Source: Chionoecetes opilio (lineage: Eukaryota; Arthropoda; Malacostraca; Decapoda; Majidae). From it: a DNA stretch of 64,000 bases. Under the pieces are notes generated by a model. It worked only from the letters and a program-made list of their open reading frames with translations. It made no database searches and had not been told where the DNA came from. Below are positions 46,329-57,780 of the stretch, piece after piece. The DNA is taken from the NCBI GenBank assembly GCA_016584305.1, contig JACEEZ010024141.1:109060-173059 (forward strand), given 5' to 3'. Each line of letters opens with the position of its first letter. Position 1 is the stretch's first letter. The translations under genes and the position numbers were made by a program.

Positions 46329-49300
46329 CCTTTACCTTTACCTTTGATACCTTGAAGAATCTTGCCCTTTTATCGGCGGAGTTGAGGTGGTCCTCCACTC
46401 ATTCCAGGTGTAGTATGTAGCTCCCTGTTCCTTGCCTCCAGGACCACTGAAGGTAAAGTGTTGTCATGGGAGCTACTGTAGCCTGGCGTGGGGTTGGTCG
46501 GTGTCAGCCAGCCACTTGTCAAGGTGATTTTTGAAGGTGTCCGTGGTGACGCCGTTAGGTTCCGAATGTGTCTTGGGGCACAAATTGAAGAGCCGTACAC
46601 CATTGTGGGAAAAAGCTGTGGTGTATGAGGGTTTGTAGTCCTTTAGAGGAGGCGCAATGTACTCTGTACATAGCACAGCCTGCCTTTTCTAGGGTTTTTG
46701 TTTTCCTCCATGCCTACTTTTGGAGCCAGACCCTCCAGGTTTTTCAGACATAGATTATGATGTTACCTCTCTCGTCTGCGCTGCAGAGAGTAGAGGCCCA
46801 GTCTGTGCAGCCTCTCCCAGTAGTTGAGGTGCTGAAGGCCCATATTCTTGTTGGTATAGGTCCTTTGTGGTGCTTCCGCAGGGTGATGTCCTTTTTTTTG
46901 TAGGGTACCATAGTTGGCAGCAGTACTCTAGCCTTGGTCTTACTAAAGGACTTCCATAGCGTCAGCATGCAGGATTCCTCCCTTGTACGGAATGTTCTCG
47001 GGACCCTTTCCTGCTAGCTGTCGCGCTGTCTGGGTGATGGTGGTGTAGTGTAGGGAGAAAGTTCCATCGCTGCTCATATACATCCAGGTCTTTTGTGAAG
47101 TCTTTGTTTGTATGTTTGGTGTTGATACATATATTGAGTGGTGGTTTTATAAAGGTATTTCTGCCATATCTCAGAACTTCAAATTTTTCTCCGTTAAATT
47201 CCATATTGTTCTTTTCGGCCACTTATTATTGTATGAGGTCCCACTGCAGTAGATGGGTGTCTGGGGATGTTTTTATTTTATGCCGTATACGGATGTCATC
47301 AGCAAATGAAGTAGCAGTGGAATATCTGAATCTGTGTCAATGTCTGATATCATGATCAGAAATAATAATGGGCCAAGCACCGATCCTTGGGGAACACCAC
47401 TTATGACTTGACACGTGATGACTGTTTACTATTTATGGTGACAACTTGGTGCCTGTGGTGAGAAAACTGTGGATCCATCTCCCTACTCTCCCAGTTATGC
47501 CAAGGTTCTTGAGTTTGTGGAGGAGAATCCCATGATTCTACCTTGTCAAAAGCCTTAGCAAAGTTTTAGGTAGACTACATCAGCATTACTCCATCCTGAG
47601 TTGCTTCTAATATAGCTTCATAGTGTTGTAGAAGCTCTGATAGGCAAGACCTGCCTCTTCTGAAGCCATGTTGTCCATCATTGAAGGCCCCTCTTTCTTC
47701 CAGGTGGTTCCCAAATCTTGCCCTCAGTATCCTTTCAAAGATTTTGATGACGTGTGATGTGAGGACCACTGGTCTGTATCTGCTTGCCTGTCCTTTGCTT
47801 CCCCCTTTTATGTATGGGTTTATTGTCCCCAGCTTGGTTCAGGGGGGACGGAGCCAGTGAGGAGGGAGTAGTCCACAGCATTTTCAGGGGTGTGGCCAGT
47901 TGTTCCCTACAATTTTTCAGAAACACAGTATGGTAACCATCTGGTCCTGCTGCTGCTTGGGGGTCGATTTTGCTTACGGTTTGGATTATGTCTTCCCTGG
48001 TTATCATAAATGTCGTGAGCAGAATGTCACCACATTTCCTTTCGCTAAAGAAAGTACAAGGATCTGTTACCCTTTTCTGAGCATCAGGTTACTAAACACT
48101 CTCTGATACTCAGTCTGTAGCATTTCTGCCATTTCCTGGGGGCCATCTTCAAGTTCCCCGTTCTCTTTCATTAGAGGGCCAACCGATGTTGTGCTGGTCA
48201 ATCTCTTCTTGGCGTAGGAGTAGAAATTTTGGAGTTGATTTTTTATATTTTCCACGGCCCACGTTGTTCTTCTTGTTCTCTCTGCCGTACGTGTTGATTG
48301 AGCAAGTGCATCTTCCAGTAAGTGTAGCTGACGGTGTATTGCTTTTTCTGCCACAGCATAGGCTACTTTCTTTAATTTTTCTTTGTAAATTGGCCCTCTT
48401 TTTCATCAGTATTCGTCTGTCCCTGGGTATTTGGTTTTTCCTTTCCTGACGACCCCCTGAGGGGAATGTGTTCCTTACAAATTTGCAGGCATTTGCTGGA
48501 GAGTACTTCGTACATCTCGTGGGCTTCCATTTTCCCCTAAAGATGTGTTCCCAAATTTTTTGGCATCTAGTTTTTTCGGACTTTATCCCCGTCAATGTTT
48601 CTTCCATAAAAATTTAATGCATGGAAAGGTCTATCCTGCCTGACGTTTTTGTGTTTTTTTGTGGGAATATTTCTGATGTTGGCCCTTGCATGGATGAGGT
48701 TATGGTCTGACATCACCGTTTTTCGCAATGTCATAGGAGTGGAGGTAGTCGTAGCTGTTGTGATGATGAGGTCCAATATATTTTTCCCTCTTGTGGGCTC
48801 CATTATTAGTTGGTGTAAAAAATACTCCTCCATAAGTGAGGTTAATTTTACCGCTTGGCCCTTTTCTTCTGGTGTCCCACCTGCGATATTCATGGAGGGC
48901 CAGCTAATGTGAGGCAAGTTAAAGTCCCCCCGTATTAAAAATACTGTAGATTTATTTGAGGATCTTCTAGAAGGTTGCGGAGTTTGGTTGTGATTTCTTG
49001 AAAAGCGTTAACACTATTTTTAGGTGGCCTGTATATGATTTTTGTTACCAGGTTAAGGTCTTTGATAAATATTGCCAGCATTTCTGTTGTACCATTTGAG
49101 AAAGATACAAGTACCTCTACACTGGCTGCTACCTCTTGTTTTACGTACACTGCCACTCCTCCATGGCTTCTTCCTTCTCTATCCTGTCTGATGGGGTGTG
49201 TAGTTTTCTATTTGCACTTTTGCCCTTCAGGTGATCTTTTGTGAGGTGAGTTTCTGTGAGGCCATAAAAAGAAAGTTTTTTTTGTCTCTGCTAACTCTTT

Positions 49301-49897
49301 AATCATTGGGACCTTTGTCTGATTGCAGATTGGATTAAAGGCCCCCGATATTTCCAGTATAGAAACTGGTTAGTGTTTGGGGGCTGCAGCCCCCTCTCTG
49401 CCTTGTTTCCAGTCTGTCTATTCGTTCTACTAGACGGTTGATTGTGGACTGAGAGTGTTTCTCCATGTCCAGTAGTTTCTCCACCATGTTTCTCTAAAAA
49501 ATTACCTGGTCCACATTTTGTTGTACGCCAATGGTGGGGTTATTTATATTTATATGTGGTGGTGGGGGCCCTTGCATTTTTCCATACCTGAGGAGGGGTC
49601 CATTTGGCCTTTGGGTATCTTGCCTGTGGTGTTCAGGGGGGTGGAGCGTTTCTATGTGTATGTGGTGATCGTTGCCTCTGTCTTCCCTCTGATTTCTTTT
49701 CTGGGTTGATCTGGGGTACTGGTTGTTGGTCTTTTATTCCTTTTATGTGTGGGTATTTGCATTCCCTACGTTGCATTCTCTTTTATGTAGTGATGACTAC
49801 ATACAAGAGGATGATAGTCACTGCATTTCCACCCAGAGTACAGCCAAGGTTTCATCCAGTCCATGCTTCATGAATGTAGCACAAGGTTTTCCACCCT
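46329..49897 (-). mobile_element. CR1/Jockey-like LINE inserted in element L
   Basis: Bounded by aacacaagaaagctct (46313-46328) and aacacaggaaagctct (49898-49913), a probable 16-bp target duplication with one change. That word is also repeated within L, so this is not certain. On the - strand the 3' end is a ggtaaa repeat. It carries a decayed ORF2. Confidence 0.8.
46370..49260 (-). pseudogene. LINE ORF2 (APE endonuclease and RT), many frameshifts
   Basis: Read 5' to 3' on the - strand in shifting frames: endonuclease pieces GVAVYVKQEVAASVEVLVSF, IIYRPPKNSV, LPHISWPSMNIAGG, EPTRGKNILDLIIT and SDHNLI; RT pieces AAGPDGYHTVFLKNC, VIKIFERILRARFGNHLEE, FNDGQHGFRRGRSCLSELLQ, GVPQGSVLGPLLFLIM and SFADDIRI; and a C-terminal domain (GVRLFNLCPKTHSEPNGVTT). 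The FxDD active site is intact but at least six frame breaks make it non-functional. FNDGQHGFR and the layout suggest the CR1/Jockey group. Confidence 0.85.
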
Positions 49898-51442
49898 AAC
49901 ACAGGAAAGCTCTAATCTGATATAAAAAAAACTTTACCCCTCTGATACAGGAAAGCTCTTCCCATCTGATAAAGGAAAGCTCTTATGAGCATAACCTCCC
50001 TCACTGAATCCTATTAATGAATTATCCTTCACTTAGGTAAAAAATACCGCTGAATACTTATAGTTATACATGGAAAATATAAGGGGGGGAATTAAGAGTA
50101 AGAATGTTGTTTGCGTTTCACTTAAAAAAAACCTGTGACGGGATTTTTGGTCCGACTGAGACGTCCGTCTGAGTTCCCAAAGAAGTGGAGAGACGACTCC
50201 GTTAATAACACTTATAAGGAGGGGCAGGCCTCCTATGCGTTTGTGAAAACTGAACCCAAATGTAGCCTACCTATATATATATAGAAATATAGATAGATAT
50301 AATATTACAAGGAAGGGGGGAAATAGGAGCGAGGTGCCGAGGTCTTACCTACAATGAAGTGGAGAGACGACGACTCCTCGTGGTAGCTAAGGTGAAGTTG
50401 GGATGAAAGGAATGTTCGAATTCTATGAAAATTTGGCCTCTCCTGAAGGGCTTATAGACCCTGAATGACTAATTAACTAATGAAACAAGTATACCTATGA
50501 AAGGGCTGCCTATAAAACAGTTCTTTTACTTTGATATAGAAGAATTAATAGTTTACTCTAATATCCGGGGAAAGTGTTATTTTCGTTCGTTCAAGCATAC
50601 GAAACGCGTTTTGTTGAGAGACGAGGTAGTGGAGTCGAGACATAAATTTGGTCGACTTTTAATTTAGCAAATAACTCTACTAACCCATCCATTATGAACG
50701 TGATCTGTCACTATTGTGTTAGTTTGAAGGACATTAAGAATCTAAGAGTGTTCCTTGATCTGATAGGAGGGTAAAGGGGAGGATGAAAAGTTTTGAACCT
50801 CTTAGTTATCGATGATCGCGAAATAAGTGTCCCACGAATTTTGATCTTTACCCGGAATGTCGGGGGGGGGGGGGGGGGGAAGGAGTAAAAGGGAAAGGGG
50901 AGGAAGATAGAAGTGAGAATGAAAGAAGGAAGATAAATTTCACGAGAAACGAAAAGATTGAATTGCTTACGGACAAAAACCCGGGAATTGTATGATAGGA
51001 ATTCCATCCTATCTCTTCCGAATAACGGGCATTACAGAGTGTAGCTACGACACGATGTATAGGGCATATTCAAGAAATTTTCTTGACGCGTTGTGTCGGG
51101 CCGCGGCATTACAGGAATCATTTGAAAAAAATCGGACTCGTCGCGCTCCACTGGTTGCATTGAGTTAGCTGAGAGCACATCCCACCCCCATCCGCTCTGC
51201 CTTATTCCATCCTATTTCTTCCCAGACCATTACAGGTGAGTTTTCAACACAACCGAGAGTAACATCCCAGCAAACACAAAGACGGAGGGCCTCAGGAGGC
51301 CCTCCGTATGTCTTACCGGTGGCCCGACGGAAGTGTACGACGTAGGGCCGCTGGGGATTTGCTCAGTGGCTCACCGGCGGGCCGCTCCCAGCGGCCCGCC
51401 GTAGGGCATATGACCATTTGCCGGTGTTACATTAACTGATTG

Positions 51443-51608
51443 AGGAATATTTATGGTTATACTTTCTAAGTATATTGCAGATATAGTAATGTTTTAAGGG
51501 GTGTTGCACAACCCATTAGCCGATTAATAGACTAATGGACTGTTCAACACTTATTAAAGCATTACTATATCTGCAATATACTTAGAAAGTATAACCATAA
51601 ATATTCCT
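51443..51608. repeat. Hairpin with perfect 48-bp arms
   Basis: 51443-51490 (aggaatatttatggttatac ... gcagatatagtaat) is the exact reverse complement of 51561-51608. The 70-bp middle continues the pairing imperfectly (gtgttg / caacac; cccattag / ctaatgg). A transcript would fold into one long stem. Confidence 0.97.
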
Positions 51609-51639
51609 ATGTCGTTATCCAGTAATACGATGAAAAGGA

Positions 51640-52660
51640 GATCATAATTGCTACGGACATTGTTTATTTCATAAGTACAAAAACATTTTCGTTATTGGGT
51701 TTACATGCTGGTGTACGTGGAACACTGTACAGCCATGTAGAAGGATATTGGTTGCGGCGAACCACATAACAACGTCCACCCACTTGTGCGTTTTCCCACT
51801 AACTATTTTGATTTCACTCACTGACAGTAAGTCTGACACAGCGGCAGCGCTCGAGGAATTCCTAAAAAAAACGTGTCGTACTGCAAGTATTTATATTATT
51901 CAGTCTATTTCGATATAATGAAGGAGCGAAAACATGTTATAACTAAGTTCTCATTATGTTATCGACTGGTTAAGGGTGACAATTTAAGGCCTTTTGTGGG
52001 TTTTTAACCCTTTGTAATGACTATCGTACGTCTGGTAGTTTAGTACATTGATAGTTGAAAAATTATTTCAAATAATATCTATTCTAAATTATGATATATC
52101 CATTTTAACTTCATCATCTACATATTCCTTATTAGGTGTACCATTGAGTATTGATATGTGTTGATAATTATATGTTGGAAATTATTGAAATAAGGGAAAA
52201 TATGACCTTGTGTTATCCCGTAATCTTTGCTCGGATAATCAAATGTTATTTTTATATGTAAACTACACACATAGACCCAACTGAAAACCTTTTTCCATGT
52301 AAACTCCTTCCTATGTACGTATATCTCATCTTTATTTCTATGTATCTCTGGGTGTTGCTGATCAAGCTGGCAATATTTGAAATAAACTGATATATGATCA
52401 TTTCTATAAACTATTATAAAAAAATTCTATAACAATTTTAATAGCTTGAACAGGCCTAATAATAGTGATGGTACCGATATTGAGATACTATGTATATTAC
52501 TGTGTTAATATATATAATATGATATGAATATTTCCCACTTATACAAATACCTACTAGCTGGCCTCCAGAGGATTGACGTCAAGTTGCCGCTGCTTGTCAC
52601 TACTGATGTAATACTACATCAAGATAATCAGATAACTGTTGTTTCAAAATGTTTACACAT
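51640..52660. other. AT-rich interior of the TIR element, no gene
   Basis: No ORF with recognisable motifs and no RNA gene seen. Confidence 0.5.
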
Positions 52661-53379
52661 AGAAATATTCAATTCTTCAAATTTTGTACATTAATTTTCA
52701 ACATAGTAAATTTTCCCGTCTGAAAATACACCAGCGGCCCTTCGGAGGGCTGACGGAGGTAAATTTGCCGCCGGCGGCCGCCGTTCGCCGCTCTACAGCC
52801 TACGTAGGCCCGCCGGTGATGGTTAGCTGGGATGCATACCTTGAGAAAGCACACGTGTCATAATTAAGGTAAAATCAGGTCCAGGAGGCCTTATATAGTG
52901 TGTGAAGTTGTGAGGAAGCCAGGCGGCGGCGGGAGGATGGAGGTCAGCCATTGTGTGGAGCAGTACTGGTGGGCCGTTCAAATGTACTCGCAAGCATAAT
53001 TCGGGCCCATTTTTTCTGCACCAACGCCTCAGACAAGTGGCGAACACTAACTAATTAAGCTATTATTTTAATGTCAGAAATTATAAATTTCACTAGTAAA
53101 ATGTATTAGATATGTATAAAACAGTCAAAATACTGATGCCGCTTTGGGCTCGCTTGTGTTGGTACGACTGTCAAACATCCACCAGTCGGGGCATTTCTTG
53201 TAGATGCCACCAGTGGAGGTACGACGGTGGAGAATCTCCACCGGCCGGGATTGGACGAGCATTCTTGAATATAGCCCTAACAGTGCGCACCTCCGCCTCC
53301 CAGCCTTCACCTACGACATAGCCACGAGGTGCCTATGCACCTTGAAGCTTCGTGGGCGGGCTCCCCGGAAATCACGGAT

Positions 53380-56300
53380 CTCCACAAGTTTCAGGCGCTT
53401 GTCAGGGCGATTCCGTCTGACGTCGCTGCCCGCATCTCTTCAGTGCTTACGGCGCCCCCGGCTGACGGGAAATATGAGGCGTTGAATGCCAAACCAGCCT
53501 GATCCCCTCATATCGCCGCCCGACTCCCTGCACAGGTTCAGCCGCGCACCTCCGCCCCATGGTCAACCCACCACAGATTCTCGTATCACCCCGCACCCGC
53601 TCGCCCGCCCAGTCTCCTGCAGCGCCTCCGCCTCCGTCGCCACCACTCCCTGGCCGCCGGACGCTGCTTTGCGTGGCCAACACGCTGTCGGAGATGCGTT
53701 ACTTGGTGGATTCGGGGGCGGAGGTCAGTATGGTGCCACCGTCGTCAGATGAACGCCTCGCCTAGCCCAGCACCGCTTACGACCTCCTGGCCGCCAATAA
53801 TTAACACCCCTATCGCCACCTTTGGTACGTGGACTCTCCGCCTCTCCTTCACGCCTGCCTCGCCCTTCGTCTGGTCCTTCGTGGTGCTGAGGTGGATCAG
53901 CCTATCCTGGGTGTGGATTTCCTCTCCTCCCACGACTTGCTCGTTGATCCCCGGCGCGGACGTTTGCTGCATCGCCCAACCAACACTGTCATCCCAACCG
54001 TGCCCTGTGGGCGGCGAGCGCTCCTCCTGACACACCTACGCCTGGCGGTCCTGTACGACGCTCTTCTCGAGGACTTCCCTCTCCTCACTTCTCAGCGCTC
54101 CGTCCCCGCCAAAAGGGATCATTATTGGTGACACACACCATCGCCACGACGGGCCCACCTTGTTTTGCTCGGCCGCAACGTCTGACTCCTGAACGCCTCC
54201 AGGCAGCGAAAAGGAAGTTTGAGCATCCCCCCCCCCCCGTTTCACTGCCGGAGGGGACCAAATTTTCACTGCAGAAGGGGACCATTCGACCTTCTGACAG
54301 CTGCTGGGCTTCACCTATCTAAATGGTACCGAAGGCCCAAGGCGGCGGATGGCGCGCGTGCGGCGACTACAGGGCTATGGTGCACCATAACACCGGTTAA
54401 CACACGCTATGGTGCAGTCTGGCGAAAGTTTCACCCCCCGGGTCTCCAGACAGCTGCCTAATATATCCGAGTTCACCACAGACATCCGCCATATCCCGGG
54501 GCAGGACAATACCGTGGCCGACGCCCTCTCCCGCTGTGCCACAAACCCCCGGATGATGTCCGCGATCACGATGCCTGCGCCGCTCGATTACGTGGCCCTG
54601 GCGGCGACACAGGAGGGAGACCCTGAGTTGCAGGTCCTGATTGAGGGGCCCACAGCGCTCCACCTGGTCCTGCACGACGTCCCCGACTCCGCGGCCAAAC
54701 TCTGGTATGACGTCTCTTGTGGCCCCGCACGCCCATTCATCACCCATCAACACCGCAGGTCAGTGTTCAATCACTACCACTCCCTGAACCACCCCGGCAT
54801 CCTCGGTACCCATCGCGTCATAAGCAGGCGAGTGGTATATGGCCTGGGATGAGACGTGACATCAAGGAGTGGACGCGTGCCTGTCTTGCCTGTCAAACCG
54901 CAAAGATTCACCGACACACACGAGCTCCTCTCCACACCTTCCCCACGCCCACCCAGCGATTTCACACCGTCCATGTAGACCTGGTGGGTCCTTTGCCGGC
55001 CTCCCGCGGTCACTGTTACCTGCTGACTTGTGCGAACAGGGTGACCCGTTGGGGCGCTGCTATTCCCATGCTTGACAGTACAGCGGAATGTACGACTGCT
55101 CATTTCCTGTCTGGTTGGGTGGCGCTGTACGGCGCGCCTGTCACTCTCATCACGGACCAAGGCGTGCAGTTTGAGTCCCGTGCTTGGGGTGACCTGCTTG
55201 CTTTCCTGGGCACCCGCCGTCAGCGTACTACGGCGTATCACCCTCAAGCCAACGGCATGGTGGAGCGATTCCACAGACGCCTGAAGGAAGCCATACGGGC
55301 CCAGCCACACCCAACAAGCTGGGTGGACATCCTCCTCCTCACACTCCGCCGAGCTAAGGAGACGGAAGATATAACATCATACGCCGGCAGAGCTGGTGTA
55401 TGGTGAAGACCTGCGACTGCCGTGCCAGTTCGCCCCAGTGACAGATGCCAGCAACGCCCTCTCCTTCCTCTCGGTGCTTCGGCAGGCGATGTCTGCACTA
55501 GAGCCCACGCCACCACGTACGCCCCCGCCGCGTCCCACTCACCTCCCGCCGGAGCTGCAAACGGCTACATACCTAATCCTGCGGACGGATGCCCACACAA
55601 GGCCCCTAGACCCACCCTATAAGGGTCCCTATCGTGTCCTGGCGCGCTCGGATAAGCACGTCACCCTCGAAGTCCGTGGGCACCCGTATGTGACGACGTC
55701 ATGGGACCGTGTGAAGGTTGCTCATCTCCTTCCTTCACCACCTCCTCCCCCCTTCCTCAAAATGCGCAACCCCTTCCTTCCATTCCTTCTCCTCCTTCAG
55801 ATCATCCACCACTCCCTCACCCCCGTTTTGTCATCCTCCCCCCTGCCCCCTTACGGGGGGTTTCCCCCTCCCTTCCGCATCAACCCCTCCTCAGCGCTGA
55901 GGTCTTGGCGGCCTCGTCGCCACCCCTTCCCCCTCAGGCACATCCTACACCAAACCCTATTCCCTCTCCTCAACGTCAACACCTGCTCTCCTATAACACG
56001 TGTTGTTTGTATTCAGGCCATATGGTAAGCACCTGCTGTTTTTTCGTGTTTACGTGGGTGTGTGTGAAGTTTTTACCCATTCATGCTTCGTATTCCTTCT
56101 GTAAGGTTTTACGGGGATGAGTGTAAGTTATTCTTTACCCTGGCCGGGGCCAGCTGTGTCTTAAATATTTTCGGCTGGTGTCTGTGTCTGTGTCTGCGGT
56201 GTTAAGCTACGCCCCAAGGGCGCGGCTTTCACCCTTTCTCCCCTGGGCATTATTTCCCCGCCAGGGCGTCCCTGGCCTGACACCTGGTCTGCCACGTGTA

Positions 56301-57022
56301 AGCTGAGATGGGGGGATGGTTACGTAGTTCTCCCAGCCACGCCCCCCCTCCCCCCGGCCGGTCCTCCCATAGGCCGGTGCGGGGGGGGGGGGGGGGGTTC
56401 GGTGGTTCCTGGTCTGCCACGTGTAAGCTGAGATGGGCGGATGGTTACGTAGTTCTCCCAGCCACGCCCCTCCCCCCTGGCCGGCCCTCCCATAGGCCGG
56501 TGCGGGGGGGGTTTCGGTGGTTCCTGGTCTGCCACGTGTAAGCTGAGATGGGCGGATGGTTACGTAGTTCTCCCAGCCACGCCCCTCCCCCCTGGCCGGC
56601 CCTCCCATAGGCCGGTGCGGGGGGGTTTCGGTGGTTCCTGGTCTGCCACGTGTAAGCTGAGATGGGCGGATGGTTACGTAGTTCTCCCAGCCACGCCCCC
56701 CCCCCCGCCGGACCCTCCCATGGGCTCGTGCGGGGGGTTTTGACAACCCTCCCCCCATCCCCATTCCTCATCCTACACCTGACCCAGCACCTTCTGCCCA
56801 ACACCTTATCCTCGCCTCACCCTCCCTTTCCACCAGTTGCTTCTCCTCCTGCAGAACTGGCGGTTTCTGACTCCACGCCTCCTGCCCTTCCCGGCAACCT
56901 TACAGCCTCTGCCTTCGGAGGACAGCGATGCTGGGGCGTTTATGGACGGCTTCATGTCTGAGGGCTACACAACGCGCTCGGGGCGGGTCATTCGTCGCCC
57001 ACAGCTTTTTCGAGTGCAGTAA
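53380..57022 (+). pseudogene. Gypsy 1 gag-pol remnant
   Basis: Broken frames give the capsid end (LHKFQALVRAIPSDVAARIS, APPADGKYEAL) and protease (MRYLVDSGAEVSMVPPSS, with the catalytic DSG near 53708). Then come a linker (QPILGVDFLSSHDLLVDPRR) and the RT start (RLTPERLQAAK, IRPSDSCWASP). The RT palm is missing between about 54400 and 54440. RNase H resumes at FTTDIRHIPGQDNTVADALS. Integrase at 54717-55406 keeps HVDLVGPLPASRG, LITDQGVQFES and NGMVERFHRRLKEA, so all three catalytic acids (D, D, E) are visible. The tail ends GYTTRSGRVIRRPQLFRVQ. Without RT it cannot transpose alone. Confidence 0.87.
56283..56735 (+). repeat. Four tandem copies of a 114-126 bp unit inside Gypsy 1
   Basis: Each unit starts cctggtctgccacgtgtaag and ends in a G tract of varying length (about 7 to 19). 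Units 2-4 are nearly identical. It interrupts the pol C-terminal region and creates false proline/glycine-rich ORFs on the - strand. Confidence 0.95.
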
Positions 57023-57169
57023 TCGTGCAGTTAGCGCAGCCGGGTTGTAGAGTCTACGCCTGTGTTTTTCTTGGACCTGGTACTTTATTATTGCCCTCTG
57101 TGCAGGGTGTACATATAGCGGCCTTGTTCATTCACGTGCTATTTTTTTTTTTTTTTTTGTGAGAAGGGG

Positions 57170-57430
57170 AGTATAGTGACCCCAATGTTGGGCTTAACGC
57201 CAGCTGCTTAATTACCCTAAAGGTCACGCCACGCCAGGTGCGGCTGAGGGGCGACCTGACTGGGGTGACCCAAATTCCCTGCAGCTCCTGCCCTGGCGTC
57301 CGGTATCCTGGCAGTCTTCCACATACCATCACAGAGCTAACACGCTCCGCTCTGTACGTGATTCTCGCGCGTCTGACTCCGCTGTAACTTATACATATTC
57401 TCGCATTAATAAACTCGCATGCGCAATGCG
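57170..57430 (+). repeat. Candidate 3' LTR of Gypsy 1
   Basis: Follows the polypurine tract. It contains tagtgaccccaatgttgggc at the start, a possible polyadenylation word ttaataaac near 57405, and sequence related to 8275-8510 (in reverse). Its 3' limit is set by the adjacent hAT end and may be truncated. Confidence 0.5.
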
Positions 57431-57780
57431 CAGTGGCGTAGCTACGGGTGGGCCTGGGTGGGCACGTGCCCACCCACGAGAAGCCGGTGCCCGCCCAGGT
57501 GCCCACCCACTGGCCACGGCTGCCGTGAGGTGTGGAAGTCGTGTTCCACTAGATAGGACTGAGGGAGCATGCATGGAGTATTATAAATAATTTCTACTGA
57601 TGACTTACCCTCGACCTCAAATACAATAAATATTTTTCCTCTACTTAAAAGAAAGAAACATGCCTCTGAGTGAGTTAAATTCATATACTTTCTATTGATC
57701 ACTTTTAATAGCAACGAACATAACTAAATTACACCAGTTACCCTTACAAATTTTCTATAATTCCTTGTGTTGGTACTTAA

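Larger units (their letters stand above)
45765..51036. mobile_element. LTR-like element L, copy 1, split by a LINE
   Basis: Starts tggtgacctcg and ends gggcattaca (TG...CA), and matches copy 2 at 58120-59777 throughout: cttctcgctgcggagagtac, gctgccaccagc, tggtagtcgtggttgatacg, atcccctgaggtt-like, acttataaggaggggc, cgaataacgggcattaca. Without the LINE it is about 1.7 kb. It is non-coding. Short tagctac motifs occur at 45755 and 51042. A solo LTR of a large retroelement is the best guess. Confidence 0.5.
51263..52834. mobile_element. TIR element with catcccagc(a/t)aac ends
   Basis: Left end catcccagcaaacac and right end gttagctgggatg are inverted partners. Both ends continue into GC-rich palindromic words (ggagggcctcaggaggccctcc; gccgccggcggc), while the interior is AT-rich and non-coding. 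The target duplication is unclear. It holds the hairpin at 51443-51608. Confidence 0.6.
53280..57430 (+). mobile_element. Ty3/Gypsy retrotransposon 1, internally deleted, 5' LTR not found
   Basis: Gag end, protease, RT start, RNase H end, zinc-binding and integrase regions follow in Gypsy order. A polypurine tract (gagaagggga at about 57161) precedes a candidate 3' LTR. No matching LTR was found upstream. The flanking hAT element begins directly at 57431. Confidence 0.85.

Noticed and set aside
51263..52834. Large inverted-end element as a possible new transposon with its own enzyme
   Set aside because: No ORF with any recognisable domain inside; treated as non-autonomous.
56207..56804. Proline/glycine-rich ORFs of 119-185 codons on the - strand
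   Set aside because: They are produced by four tandem units within Gypsy 1 and are antisense to pol.
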